The notes under the pieces were generated by a model. That model saw only the letters and a list, made by a program, of their open reading frames with translations. It searched no databases and was not told the DNA's origin. DNA of 64,000 bases, from IMG/VR virus record IMGVR_UViG_3300023274_000001, positions 124,001 to 188,000 of that record; one strand, written 5' to 3'. Position 1 is the stretch's first letter; each line of letters starts with the position of its first letter. This stretch comes from a virus. This document shows, piece after piece, positions 22,796-30,043 of this stretch. The translations under genes and the position numbers were made by a program.

Positions 22796-23908
22796 GTGGC
22801 ACGAGAAGAGAACCTTTCGACCATCGAGAGGATGCTGGGATTCGAGTTCGTCTCGGACCCCCGCAAGGCCCGGTTCCCGATCCCGGAGACCCCCAAGGAG
22901 TACCTGGAGAAGAACCCCGAGCGTCCGTACCCGCACCCCTCCATGAAGATCACCCCGGAGATGGCACGTGACGTGCTGAAGTACCGGGTGATCCGTGTCG
23001 AGCGGATGCCGCGCGAGCTGCGCCACCCCGAGGTGACGGCCAACCGCCGCTTCCTCATCACGACGCTCAACGGCACGAAGAAGAGCAAGGGCCTGGTCTC
23101 CATCGTCGCCGACGGCGGCTGGGACGACCGGATCTCCACCTCCGTCGTCTTCACGGAGGACGGCTTCCTGCTCGACGGCCAGCACCGGTTCGCCGCGTGC
23201 GCCCTGTCGGGGAAGACGATCGAGGTCCCCGTCACCACCAACGGGCAGTGGGGCACGTTCTCCGTGCTCGACACCGGTCGGGGCCGCAACGCCGGTCAGC
23301 TCCTCGGCGACATCCCCTACCCGGACCAGTCGGCCGCCGCCGCCAAGCTCATCCTCCCGGTCATCCGGGGCACCGAGCGCACCGAGTGGGCCGTCACCGA
23401 CGCCAGCAACCAGGAGATCTACGAGCTGGTTCACGGCTGGCCCTTCTTCCACGAGACGTGGGAAGGCTCCGGCTCCTGGATGAAGCACGTGCTCCAGGCG
23501 GCGGCCAGCCGGATCCCGCCGAGTGCGCTGGCGGCATCCGTCATGATGGCACTGGCGGCCGGTGCCAACGCCTCGCACGTCCAGGAGTTCCTGAACGGCC
23601 TGAAGCCGGGCTACCGCGACGGCTTCCCCCGGATCGGGCCGAAGGGTGAGGACCCGCGTCACCTGCTCCGCCGCCAGTACATGAACAAGGGCAACCGGAA
23701 GCCCACCGACAAGGACCGCCGCGACCAGGTCAGCCACGTCCGCAAGGCGATGGACGTCTGGCTGGAGTGGAGGGCCCACGAGGAGGGTGACCCGAAGGCG
23801 AAGGTCGTCGAGCTGCTGAAGCTCCAGGCCGCCGCCGAGAACGCCGACCTGCCCGAGGTCTGGCACGCCGATGCCGTTCGCAAGTTCCACAGTGAGAGGG
23901 TTTCCTGA
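22796..23908 (+). CDS. ParB-like nuclease-fold protein
   Basis: 370 residues from GTG 22796 (GGAAAGGTGAGAG upstream). The diagnostic part is FTEDGFLLDGQHRFAACAL near residue 125, followed by TIEVPVTTN and DTGRGRNAGQLL, as in phage ParB/sulfiredoxin-fold nuclease-like proteins. The C-terminal two-thirds is helical with a basic segment (KGNRKPTDKDRRDQ). DNA binding or nicking is likely; a partition role is not implied. It is followed by an HTH/coiled-coil gene. Confidence 0.75.
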   Translation: MAREENLSTIERMLGFEFVSDPRKARFPIPETPKEYLEKNPERPYPHPSMKITPEMARDVLKYRVIRVERMPRELRHPEVTANRRFLITTLNGTKKSKGLVSIVADGGWDDRISTSVVFTEDGFLLDGQHRFAACALSGKTIEVPVTTNGQWGTFSVLDTGRGRNAGQLLGDIPYPDQSAAAAKLILPVIRGTERTEWAVTDASNQEIYELVHGWPFFHETWEGSGSWMKHVLQAAASRIPPSALAASVMMALAAGANASHVQEFLNGLKPGYRDGFPRIGPKGEDPRHLLRRQYMNKGNRKPTDKDRRDQVSHVRKAMDVWLEWRAHEEGDPKAKVVELLKLQAAAENADLPEVWHADAVRKFHSERVS

Positions 23909-23910
23909 AC

Positions 23911-24321
23911 ATGGCCGAGATCTGGCTGCGTCCCGAGTTCCAGGGTCGCGAGAAGGAGCTGGAGACCCGGGTCGACTTCGAGCGGCGTACGGGCATCTCC
24001 GCCCAGTCCCTGTCCTCCAAGTTCTCCAACTACGCCGACCGGCTGCCGAAGCTGGTCAAGCGCAACGGCAAGCTGAAGTACTTCGTCGCCGCCGAACTCG
24101 ACGAGTTCGTGGGCTGGATCGAGGCCAACGCGGGCACCCGCTCCGAGGCTGACGTCCGCCGCGCTGAGCTGGCCCGGGTGCAGAACGCGATCGAGGACAC
24201 CGTGGAGCGCGTCGCCGACCGGCAGCGCGACCTCGACAAGGCGAAGCGCGACCTGGCCAAGTACCAGCGTCAGGCGAAGGGCCTGAAGTCCGACATCGAG
24301 TTCCTGGATCAGGTCGAGTAA
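23911..24321 (+). CDS. HTH-like protein with C-terminal coiled coil
   Basis: 136 residues from ATG 23911. The N-terminal 70 residues (DFERRTGISAQSLSSKFSNY, LKYFVAAELDEFVGWIE) look like a small winged or MerR/Xis-like DNA-binding domain; residues 80-136 are a strong heptad-like coiled coil (VADRQRDLDKAKRDLAKYQR). Probably binds DNA as an oligomer. Two bases after the ParB-like gene, so likely co-transcribed. Confidence 0.7.
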   Translation: MAEIWLRPEFQGREKELETRVDFERRTGISAQSLSSKFSNYADRLPKLVKRNGKLKYFVAAELDEFVGWIEANAGTRSEADVRRAELARVQNAIEDTVERVADRQRDLDKAKRDLAKYQRQAKGLKSDIEFLDQVE

Positions 24322-24362
24322 CACCACAGGATCCAGTCGCTTTTCGGTGGCTGGCGAGCAGC

Positions 24363-24391
24363 AAAAGAGGGCCCCTCTGGGGCCCTCTTTT
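24363..24391 (+). terminator. Strong intrinsic terminator
   Basis: AAAAGAGGGCCCC, loop TCT, GGGGCCCTCTTTT: a 13-base perfect stem with a T run on the right side. One of the clearest terminators in the window. Confidence 0.85.
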
Positions 24392-24426
24392 CGTGGTACC
24401 GTATTGCTCAAGGGAAGGAGAATACC

Positions 24427-24627
24427 GTGGAGTTCACGGTCGAGGTATTCGACTACGGACGGTATGGCTGCACGGTGAAGGAGCCCCGCACGGGGCTCTC
24501 TGGTGAGGGTGACACCAAGGAAGAAGCGATGGACGATCTCCGGAGGAAGCTCTGGAGCCACATCGAGTACGACTTCGTCCCGCCCGAAGAGGGTCCGACC
24601 CGCAGCATCGAGAAGATCACCATCTGA
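24427..24627 (+). CDS. HicB-like antitoxin domain protein
   Basis: 66 residues from GTG 24427 (AAGGGAAGGAG upstream). FTVEVFDYGRYGCTV, SGEGDTKEEAMDDLRRKLW follows the UPF0150/HicB pattern (strand, strand, GDT.EEA helix). HicB proteins neutralise the HicA RNase; no HicA (small dsRBD-like toxin) is adjacent. The next gene is a candidate partner only by position. Confidence 0.65.
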   Translation: MEFTVEVFDYGRYGCTVKEPRTGLSGEGDTKEEAMDDLRRKLWSHIEYDFVPPEEGPTRSIEKITI

Positions 24628-24638
24628 AGGAGACCGTC

Positions 24639-24926
24639 ATGTACACCCTGGTCAGGCATAACCTCTGGACGATCGAATGCTTCCCCCTCTTCCGACGAGG
24701 GCTGGAGCCGCTGCTCATCAGCCAGATGGCGGCGCGGCGTGTGCGCGAGGAGGGCGGAGTCCTCTTCAGCACTCCGGAGGAGGCGTGGGACGCGGCCGAG
24801 GGGTTCATGTACCCGACCGGGGACATGACGGCTCCGGCCAATCCGGTCGGATCTTTCAAGGACATCTTCTTCCTGCGCCAGCCGCTTTTCGTTCCGGAAT
24901 TTTCGGGCGATCTCATCGCGGCATAG
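24639..24926 (+). CDS. Unknown 95-residue protein next to HicB-like gene
   Basis: ATG 24639 after GAAGGA. Hydrophobic N-terminal part (WTIECFPLFRRGLEPLLISQM) and aromatic C-terminus (FFLRQPLFVPEF). It does not show HicA features. Function unknown. Confidence 0.65.
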   Translation: MYTLVRHNLWTIECFPLFRRGLEPLLISQMAARRVREEGGVLFSTPEEAWDAAEGFMYPTGDMTAPANPVGSFKDIFFLRQPLFVPEFSGDLIAA

Positions 24927-24937
24927 GCTGGGTGCAG

Positions 24938-24960
24938 GTGCAGGTCAACGCGGGTAACAT
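24938..24960 (+). promoter_or_regulatory. Promoter with shared spacer element GTGCAGGTCAACG
   Basis: GTGCAGGTCAACG (24938-24950) followed by 4 bases and TAACAT (24955-24960). The same 13-mer precedes the -10 by the same 4 bases at 31105-31127. No convincing -35, so activation by a protein bound at the 13-mer is possible. Confidence 0.55.
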
Positions 24961-24996
24961 CCTGCACTGTTTCCGGCAGTGAGGGAGTTGAGCAAA

Positions 24997-25467
24997 ATGG
25001 CACGCGTTCACGGTGTATATCTCAGGAAGCCCCCGAAGGGCCCATCGTCCTACACCTCGAAGGAAGCGGCACTGGCCGCTTCGCCCACGCTGGTCGTGCC
25101 GGATGCGGCCTTCCCGAAGAACAAGGTCGAGTCGGTCAGGAACGCGGCCTTCCGGGTGAACTCGGGAGGCCGTGGGGACTGGTCGCCGGGCCAGTTCTTC
25201 GCCATCTGGGACTACGCGCAGGACGTCGTTCTGCGCGTGCGGCGGGACGAGGACGGTGACGGACCTGTCGAGGTCATCGGCTTCGCCAAGGAGGGCGAGG
25301 TGATCGGGAGCACCGGAGAGTCCATCGGCTCCCTGGAAACGGTCCTGAAGGAAGAGGGCGTCGAGACCGGCGGATGGGTGCTGCTGATCGGTATCCACCC
25401 GAACGTGCCCGAGGGCTGGGAAGAAGTGGTGAGCGCGCCGGGCAGCCGGAAGCGCAAGAAGAGCTGA
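24997..25467 (+). CDS. Unknown 156-residue protein
   Basis: ATG 24997 with GAGGGAGTTGAG upstream. Basic ends (YLRKPPKGPSSYTSKEA, SRKRKKS) and a mixed centre (WVLLIGIHPNVPEGW). No domain recognised. First gene after the 24938 promoter element. Confidence 0.75.
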   Translation: MARVHGVYLRKPPKGPSSYTSKEAALAASPTLVVPDAAFPKNKVESVRNAAFRVNSGGRGDWSPGQFFAIWDYAQDVVLRVRRDEDGDGPVEVIGFAKEGEVIGSTGESIGSLETVLKEEGVETGGWVLLIGIHPNVPEGWEEVVSAPGSRKRKKS

Positions 25468-25506
25468 AAGGCGGGGCCTTGCACGGCCCCGCCACGGAAA
25501 GGGGAC

Positions 25507-25674
25507 ATGGTGGAAACGCGCGTTGTGATCAGGGACAACGGGTCCGAGAAGACGATCGAGCTGATCGCCGATCTCACCCCGGAAGACGCCAAGGTGATCA
25601 ACGAGATCGGTGAACGGGTGGCGCAGGGCACCGGCTGGGATGTGACGGTCCTGGCGGTTGAGGTGGAGGAGTGA
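25507..25674 (+). CDS. Unknown 55-residue protein
   Basis: ATG 25507 follows AAAGGGGAC. Begins ETRVVIRDNGSEKTIEL, then a helix (DAKVINEIGERVAQG) and an acidic strand (VTVLAVEVEE). TGA 25672-25674 overlaps the next GTG, which supports it as coding. Confidence 0.65.
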   Translation: MVETRVVIRDNGSEKTIELIADLTPEDAKVINEIGERVAQGTGWDVTVLAVEVEE

Positions 25675-26183
25675 ACCTCGATCCTCACGAGCTGGGCTGG
25701 CACGAGTTCTGGCTGAGGATCGGGGTGATCTCCTTCGCGCTGTTGCTCCTGTTGCTGGTGGCACTGGTCGTGGGCCGGATCCTGCTGACGGCCTACGACC
25801 TGGCCCGTTGGGTGAAGAGGAAGATCCACGGAAAGGAAGAAGAGATGTCGCCCGTACGTATGCACCGGGCCCTGCTGAAGCTGGTCCCGTCCTCCCATCG
25901 GGGGCAGGCGGAGAAGCTGCTGAAGGGCCTTCTGGCGGCCGACGGGGACGGCCGTGAGGTCTTCGTCGCCGAGTACGACGGCCAGCCCGCCAGCGTCCAC
26001 GTGAGCCCCGAGGCGGCGATGGGAGCCTGTGCCCGCCACCTGTCGGCCGAGCCGGGACCCGACATCCCCTGGGACTGGTTCGAAGACGAGTTCGGCTGGG
26101 TGATGCGCCGGATCGACCTGGACACCGACAAGCCGCTCAGCCTGCTGGCTGGCAAGGTCACCAGGACCGATGTCGAGCAGTAG
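25671..26183 (+). CDS. Single-pass membrane protein with possible internal start
   Basis: 170 residues from GTG 25671. One transmembrane segment (FALLLLLLVALVVGRILL, residues about 23-41), a basic flank (VKRKIHG), then a soluble domain. In-frame ATG 25845 has a strong site (GGAAAGGAAGAAGAG), so a soluble form without the membrane anchor may also be made. Function unknown. Confidence 0.75.
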   Translation: MNLDPHELGWHEFWLRIGVISFALLLLLLVALVVGRILLTAYDLARWVKRKIHGKEEEMSPVRMHRALLKLVPSSHRGQAEKLLKGLLAADGDGREVFVAEYDGQPASVHVSPEAAMGACARHLSAEPGPDIPWDWFEDEFGWVMRRIDLDTDKPLSLLAGKVTRTDVEQ

Positions 26184-26225
26184 CCGAGTCCGGAACGGGG
26201 TCGGGCGGGGTGAATCTCTGAGCTG

Positions 26226-26261
26226 GATATGAGGTTCAACTTCGCTCAATCACAGTAGAGT
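26226..26261 (+). promoter_or_regulatory. Candidate promoter/operator for lipoprotein gene
   Basis: TAGAGT (26256-26261) is a plausible -10. TCAACT and AGTTGA form an inverted repeat around it (about 26236-26264), suggesting an operator. No standard -35 at 17 bases. ATATGAGGTTCAAC here resembles ATATGAGGTCAAC at 53618-53630. Confidence 0.4.
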
Positions 26262-26289
26262 TGAGGCACGCCAACGGAAAGAGAAGAAC

Positions 26290-26613
26290 GTGAACGGGAT
26301 GAAGAAGATCGCAACGGTCACCGGCTCGGCTGCTCTGGCCCTGCTCCTGCTGACCGGCTGCGGATCCAACGACAAGCGGGACGTCGAAGGCGTGAAGTCG
26401 ATGGACCCCGACTACATCGAGGTCTACAACAACACCGACGGCCGTCCGAACGTGGTCCTGCTCTGCATCCGGGGCGTCGGCTTCGCCTCGACGACGCGCG
26501 ACTACACCTCGCTCATGCCCATCGAGAGCTGGGACGAGTTCTGCAAGACGAAGATGAAGGAGCGCTCGGTCCAGGACGGCCAGCGCGGCGAGAACGGCAA
26601 CGGTCCGAGCTGA
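26290..26613 (+). CDS. Small lipoprotein
   Basis: 107 residues from GTG 26290 (GGAAAGAGAAG upstream). N-terminus MNGMKKIATVTGSAALALLLLTGC is a classic lipoprotein signal with lipobox LTGC at residue 24, so the mature protein would be anchored outside the membrane. The mature part has two more Cys (LLCIRG, EFCKTK). Phage lipoproteins sometimes block superinfection; that role is an inference. Confidence 0.8.
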   Translation: MNGMKKIATVTGSAALALLLLTGCGSNDKRDVEGVKSMDPDYIEVYNNTDGRPNVVLLCIRGVGFASTTRDYTSLMPIESWDEFCKTKMKERSVQDGQRGENGNGPS

Positions 26614-26628
26614 CCGGCCGACGGCATC

Positions 26629-26663
26629 AAGAAGGGGGCGCTCCTCACGGGGCGCCCCTTCTT
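26629..26663. terminator. Bidirectional terminator between convergent genes
   Basis: AAGAAGGGG (26629-26637) pairs with CCCCTTCTT (26655-26663), extended inside by GCGC/GGCGC pairs. It separates the rightward lipoprotein gene from the leftward gene ending at 26680. Confidence 0.75.
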
Positions 26664-26679
26664 GCGTTCCGGCTTTCGC

Positions 26680-26970
26680 TCAGATGCCGTGCACCGACAG
26701 GCCGGGGACCCAGAATCGGGTGTCCCCGGCCTCGGTGTGCTGGAGCTGCACACGGTCGGCCAGGACGAGCAGGTCGTCCGCGTGGCGGTACTGCACCGCC
26801 AGCGCCACCAGGAAGGCGCTGTACTCCCGGACGTCGGCCTCCAGGTAGATGCACCCGGTTCCGTTGTCGGGGTGCGGCCCGCGCTGGACCGCCTGCCACG
26901 TCAGGTTGGCGAACGTCAGAGCCCGGCCGACCGCGTCCCGGCTGAGGCTTATACGCGTATCCGAATCCAC
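26680..26970 (-). CDS. Unknown 96-residue protein, inverted within rightward block
   Basis: Starts at GTG 26970 with GAGAGGG just upstream. Mixed fold with a Leu-rich region near the C-terminus (HADDLLVLADRVQLQH). It reads against its neighbours and has its own control region, typical of an inserted moron-like gene. Function unknown. Confidence 0.75.
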   Translation of the reverse strand: MDSDTRISLSRDAVGRALTFANLTWQAVQRGPHPDNGTGCIYLEADVREYSAFLVALAVQYRHADDLLVLADRVQLQHTEAGDTRFWVPGLSVHGI

Positions 26971-27095
26971 TTTTTACCCTCTCGTTTCTTCTCTTTTCCT
27001 ACCTGTATTCTACTCCTATCCCCTGGTCAGAGCGATAGAAGAGGTTCAAGTTGCAACTGCTGAACGTGGTGGAGCAGGAGTTCGAAGGGGCTGCG

Positions 27096-27296
27096 ATGAT
27101 GGTGGCAGTCCCCCAGACCGGCACCCTTCTCCAGGATCCCCACGTGCCCATGCCGTCGCCCCTGCGCGCCTTCCTGTATGCCGCCATCTCCGTGCTCATC
27201 GCCGCCTCCCTGTACATGTGCATCGAGGCGGCCATCATGATCTACGACTTCTACCAGATCATCCAGTGGTTGGGGACGCTCGCGGAGCACTCCTGA
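27096..27296 (+). CDS. Small single-pass membrane protein
   Basis: 66 residues from ATG 27096, chosen for GAAGGGG at 27084-27090; TTG 27051 is an alternative in frame. One hydrophobic helix (FLYAAISVLIAASLYMCIEA) with further hydrophobic residues after it. A divergent control region lies between it and the inverted gene. Near the lipoprotein gene, so an envelope role is possible. Confidence 0.65.
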   Translation: MMVAVPQTGTLLQDPHVPMPSPLRAFLYAAISVLIAASLYMCIEAAIMIYDFYQIIQWLGTLAEHS

Positions 27297-27330
27297 GACA
27301 CTGCCCGTACGAACCGAAGGGGAGGTCGAG

Positions 27331-27507
27331 ATGGCCGCGCAAGCCAGCTCCAGCGGGTGCAGCAGCACCACGACGGGGATTCGTGGATCCCTGACCGGCC
27401 GCGTCACCCGCGAACCGGTGCGCAACTACTGGCCGGATCACGACATGACCCCGAGGACCGACTTCATCAGCGAGCGGAACCGTACCGCTCTGATGTGGCG
27501 ACTCTGA
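27331..27507 (+). CDS. Unknown 58-residue protein
   Basis: ATG 27331 after GAAGGGGAGGTCGAG. Ser/Thr-rich N-terminus (SSSGCSSTTTGIRGSL) and basic, aromatic C-terminus (RNYWPDHDMTPRTDF). TGA at 27505-27507. No domain recognised. Confidence 0.6.
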   Translation: MAAQASSSGCSSTTTGIRGSLTGRVTREPVRNYWPDHDMTPRTDFISERNRTALMWRL

Positions 27508-27513
27508 CGTCTC

Positions 27514-27562
27514 TTTCCCGGTAGGATTTCTCCAGGAAAATGGAGAAGGAAGGACCGGGAAA
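27514..27562 (+). repeat. Inverted repeat around leader of 27562
   Basis: TTTCCCGG (27514-27521) and CCGGGAAA (27555-27562) form a perfect 8-base inverted repeat that encloses the ribosome-binding site and overlaps the ATG of the next gene. It could fold over the start, or be an operator. Confidence 0.45.
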
Positions 27563-28068
27563 TGGCGAACTGGCCCGAGCCCCACGAGAACGTGAGCGGC
27601 GTGGATCGCACCATCGACGACCTGCTCAGCCTGGACCCGGCAGCCCTGCGCCGCCGGGTCGTCATCCTCGACATCGCCCGGTCTCTGTGGCAGGCGACTC
27701 TGCGGGGGGCCCACAACGAGTACGGCCGGGATGCGTACGAGCGCATGAGCAAGCCGCGCATGGGTGACCTGGTCGTCGAGACGATGGGCATGGCCCACCC
27801 CTCGAAGGCCGACCGTGACGGCAGCACCCTCGCCATCCACAGCTTCGGCATCATGCTCGGCGAGCGGACCGAGTGGGCCTGCACGAACGAGAAGTGGCGC
27901 GAGTACGTTGAGGAGGATCCCGATCTCACCGACGACGACCGGGCCACCGATACGGCGGTCTACGTCCAGTACGGTCCGAAAGCCCAGGACATCTGCCGCT
28001 GGGTGAACTGTTCGATCATCGCCCTGCCGACCGGCATGCTGCACCACACCGCAGATCAGCAGCCCTGA
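27562..28068 (+). CDS. Unknown 168-residue protein
   Basis: ATG 27562 after GGAGAAGGAAGGACC. Mixed helices (LRRRVVILDIARSLWQATL) and an acidic centre (EEDPDLTDDDRATDT). No domain recognised. Last gene of the first rightward block. Confidence 0.8.
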   Translation: MANWPEPHENVSGVDRTIDDLLSLDPAALRRRVVILDIARSLWQATLRGAHNEYGRDAYERMSKPRMGDLVVETMGMAHPSKADRDGSTLAIHSFGIMLGERTEWACTNEKWREYVEEDPDLTDDDRATDTAVYVQYGPKAQDICRWVNCSIIALPTGMLHHTADQQP

Positions 28069-28178
28069 GTTTTTTCCTCCGGTTCGCGTTTCTCCGGATT
28101 CCTTGCGGCCGACCACTCGGGCGATCGAGAATGAGTGTGCTCACGAGGCGCCTTCACCGACCCGGACTGGCCCCTCCA

Positions 28179-28229
28179 GAACCCCGCTGCCCGGCTCTTG
28201 CCCAGCCGACTTCACCGGCAGCGGGGTTC
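28179..28229. terminator. Hairpin between converging blocks
   Basis: GAACCCCGCTGCC (28179-28191) and GGCAGCGGGGTTC (28217-28229) form a 13-base perfect stem around a 25-base loop, placed between the ends of the rightward and leftward blocks. Probably a bidirectional terminator. Confidence 0.65.
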
Positions 28230-28236
28230 GCCCATC

Positions 28237-29001
28237 TCAGCTCACGTCCATGTTCGGGTACCGCTTCTTCACGGCCGCGCGCACCTTGCGCTTGTCCTCG
28301 TCGGACCCGAACTGCTCGACCCGGGACAGGGCGCTGCGGGCCCGAGCCGGGGTGTCGATGGGGTACTTGCGGCCCGGCAGGGCGAAGGCGGAGTCCGGCA
28401 GCTTGTTGCGCTTGTCGGCGTTCAGTGGCGCTTCCTGGAGGTCGCTCTCCCCCATGTAGCTGTACTCGTCCTCGTCGGGGTCGCCGTACTCGTAGTCGTC
28501 GACCGGCGGTTCGGCCATCGGGTCGCCGTACTGGTCCTCGATCGCCTGCTGGAGGTCGTCGAGAGTGTCGCCGTCCACGAACTGGCTGAGCACGGCGAGC
28601 GCCATCCGCGCGTCGTCCTCGCAGGGGAAGGAGGACATGTTCTCGCGCACGAACTCGGCCGCCGCCTCCTTCTGCTCCTCCTCGTCGCCCTCGCCCTTCT
28701 TCTGGAGCCACGGCGGCAGGGCTTCGAGCAGTCCGGACTTCTCCAGGGTGGCGCGCGGCTTGATCTGCGGACTGGTCGCCTCCTGCGCCGTCTCCCAGGG
28801 GCGCTGCGACTCGTCCATGCCGCGCTTGCGGCTGGCCGTCCCGCCGGGGTAGTCGGCCTCCTGCTGGGTCCGGAAGCCGATGCCGTTCCGGGTGAACCGC
28901 TTGTCCTTCACCGCCGTGCGCATGCCCACCGGCATGTCCGAGCTTGCCGCCTCGCGCAGGCCGGTCGTCTTCAGGCTGTGACTGTCGTATCCGTTGGCCA
29001 C
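28237..29001 (-). CDS. Unknown protein with C-terminal DUF6582-like motif
   Basis: 254 residues from ATG 29001. The C-terminal 50 residues (LPDSAFALPGRKYPIDTPAR, SALSRVEQFGSDEDKRKVRA, KKRYP) match a short module common in actinophage and bacterial proteins, DUF6582 as I recall it. The middle is very acidic (DDYEYGDPDEDEYSYMGES); the N-terminus is basic and polar. Role unknown. Last gene of the leftward block. Confidence 0.75.
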   Translation of the reverse strand: MANGYDSHSLKTTGLREAASSDMPVGMRTAVKDKRFTRNGIGFRTQQEADYPGGTASRKRGMDESQRPWETAQEATSPQIKPRATLEKSGLLEALPPWLQKKGEGDEEEQKEAAAEFVRENMSSFPCEDDARMALAVLSQFVDGDTLDDLQQAIEDQYGDPMAEPPVDDYEYGDPDEDEYSYMGESDLQEAPLNADKRNKLPDSAFALPGRKYPIDTPARARSALSRVEQFGSDEDKRKVRAAVKKRYPNMDVS

Positions 29002-29062
29002 TGCTCCACCTCATTTCCGGGCATGCCCGTATCCAGAAGAGCGTATCTGCGGGAACGACGAA

Positions 29063-29088
29063 CGGCCCGCCTCCGAAGAGACGGGCCG
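29063..29088 (-). terminator. Terminator after XRE gene
   Basis: CGGCCCG and CGGGCCG (7-base stem, 12-base loop) directly downstream of the XRE gene. The 16 bases CGAACGGCCCGCCTCC around its arm recur at 29986-30001, in the terminator upstream of the DUF2975 gene. Confidence 0.7.
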
Positions 29089-29093
29089 CCCTC

Positions 29094-29324
29094 TCAGTCC
29101 TGCGGGTCGTACGCCAGAAGATCCTCGATCCCGCACTTCAGCTCCCTGCACAGGGCCGTCAGCGTAGAGAACCGAACCGCGCTCACCTTCCCGTTGCGGA
29201 GCTTCGACAGGTTCGCCTCGGTGATGCCGACCGCCTTGGACAGGTCCGCTGCACTGATGTCCCGCTCCTTCAGCAGGGCATCCAGTCGGACCGTGATGCT
29301 GTGCTCCTCCGGAGCGGGCGTCAC
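29094..29324 (-). CDS. XRE-family HTH regulator (YozG type)
   Basis: 76 residues from GTG 29324. A single Cro/CI HTH: LLKERDISAADLSKAVGITE, NLSKLRNGKVSAVRFSTL, ALCRELKCGIEDLL. Such short regulators typically accompany DUF2975 membrane proteins (as in Bacillus yoaS/yozG). It lies one base after the membrane gene. It probably binds the duplicated operator at 29923-29974 to control its own unit. Confidence 0.85.
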   Translation of the reverse strand: MTPAPEEHSITVRLDALLKERDISAADLSKAVGITEANLSKLRNGKVSAVRFSTLTALCRELKCGIEDLLAYDPQD

Positions 29325-29325
29325 C

Positions 29326-29913
29326 TCAGACCACTTCCTTCATCTGCTGGTCGAGGTCGTGAGCCCGCCGGTATTCCTTGATCCATCGCTCCTGGTTCTG
29401 GCCGGACCGCACGAACAGGTGCGAGACCACGAGGAAGGCGACCAGCACACTGACCGGGTCCCACTCGAACGAGATCTGCACCTGGAAGTACACGGCCGGA
29501 AGGATCTGGAACGCGATCGGCGTGAGCATGAAGACCGCCCCGATGAGTGCCACCGGGAGCGCCTTCGGAGGGTTCAGCTTGCCGGGGTCGGTCTCGATCT
29601 CCCGCCACTCGTCGCGCGAGATGTAGATGAGCACGGCCATCGAGATGACCACGACCGACAGCGACGGTGCGGCGGCGACCAGCCGGTCCAGCATGCTGGG
29701 GTCGCTCAACTGGATCGACGCCGACTTGACCGAGCCCTTCACGCCTTCGTAGGTCCGCTCCGGCCCGTCGGACCGAACGCGCAGCAGCGGCTTCCTGATG
29801 ATGTCGACGCAGGACCAGGCGCTCACCGCCAGAACGGCGAGCAGGCCCAGGTTGGCACCGAACCAGAACGCCTTCTTCGCGGCGATGGCCAGCTTCTCGT
29901 CTTTCTCGTTCAC
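29326..29913 (-). CDS. DUF2975-type membrane protein
   Basis: 195 residues from GTG 29913, chosen because TAAGGGGAAG is just upstream and the promoter is only 40 bases further. Four hydrophobic segments: GANLGLLAVLAVSAWSCV, LSVVVISMAVLIYI, LPVALIGAVFMLTPIAFQIL, VSVLVAFLVVSHLF. Topology and the following XRE gene fit the DUF2975/YozG module. Function of the family is unclear. Confidence 0.8.
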   Translation of the reverse strand: MNEKDEKLAIAAKKAFWFGANLGLLAVLAVSAWSCVDIIRKPLLRVRSDGPERTYEGVKGSVKSASIQLSDPSMLDRLVAAAPSLSVVVISMAVLIYISRDEWREIETDPGKLNPPKALPVALIGAVFMLTPIAFQILPAVYFQVQISFEWDPVSVLVAFLVVSHLFVRSGQNQERWIKEYRRAHDLDQQMKEVV

Positions 29914-29922
29914 GATCTTCCC

Positions 29923-29979
29923 CTTACCGTCTGCGATAACCACACCTTGAGAATACTTACCGTCCACGATAAGTGTCAA
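29923..29979 (-). promoter_or_regulatory. Promoter with duplicated operator for DUF2975-XRE unit
   Basis: On the minus strand TTGACA (29979-29974), 18-base spacer, TATTCT (29955-29950). The spacer is operator 1, ACTTATCGTGGACGGTAAGT (29974-29955), an inverted repeat. Operator 2, GTTATCGCAGACGGTAAG (29940-29923), lies between the -10 and the ribosome-binding site. Two equal sites around the start suggest cooperative autorepression by the XRE protein. Confidence 0.8.
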
Positions 29980-29986
29980 GTACGGC

Positions 29987-30025
29987 GAACGGCCCGCCTC
30001 CAGGGTCTGGGGAGACGGGCCGTTC
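29987..30025 (-). terminator. Terminator after TerD gene
   Basis: GAACGGCCCG (29987-29996) pairs with CGGGCCGTTC (30016-30025), 10 bases, just past the stop of the TerD gene and only 8 bases before the -35 of the next unit. Confidence 0.75.
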
Positions 30026-30043
30026 TGTCCTGCGCGGTGTAGG

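Noticed and set aside
21523-23289. 588-codon minus-strand ORF
   Set aside because: It runs opposite to the HAD-downstream genes and the ParB-like gene, which have clear motifs; the reverse product is low-complexity.
28135-30042. 635-codon plus-strand ORF
   Set aside because: It lies antisense to the DUF6582-like, XRE and DUF2975 genes, which are supported by motifs, operators and terminators.
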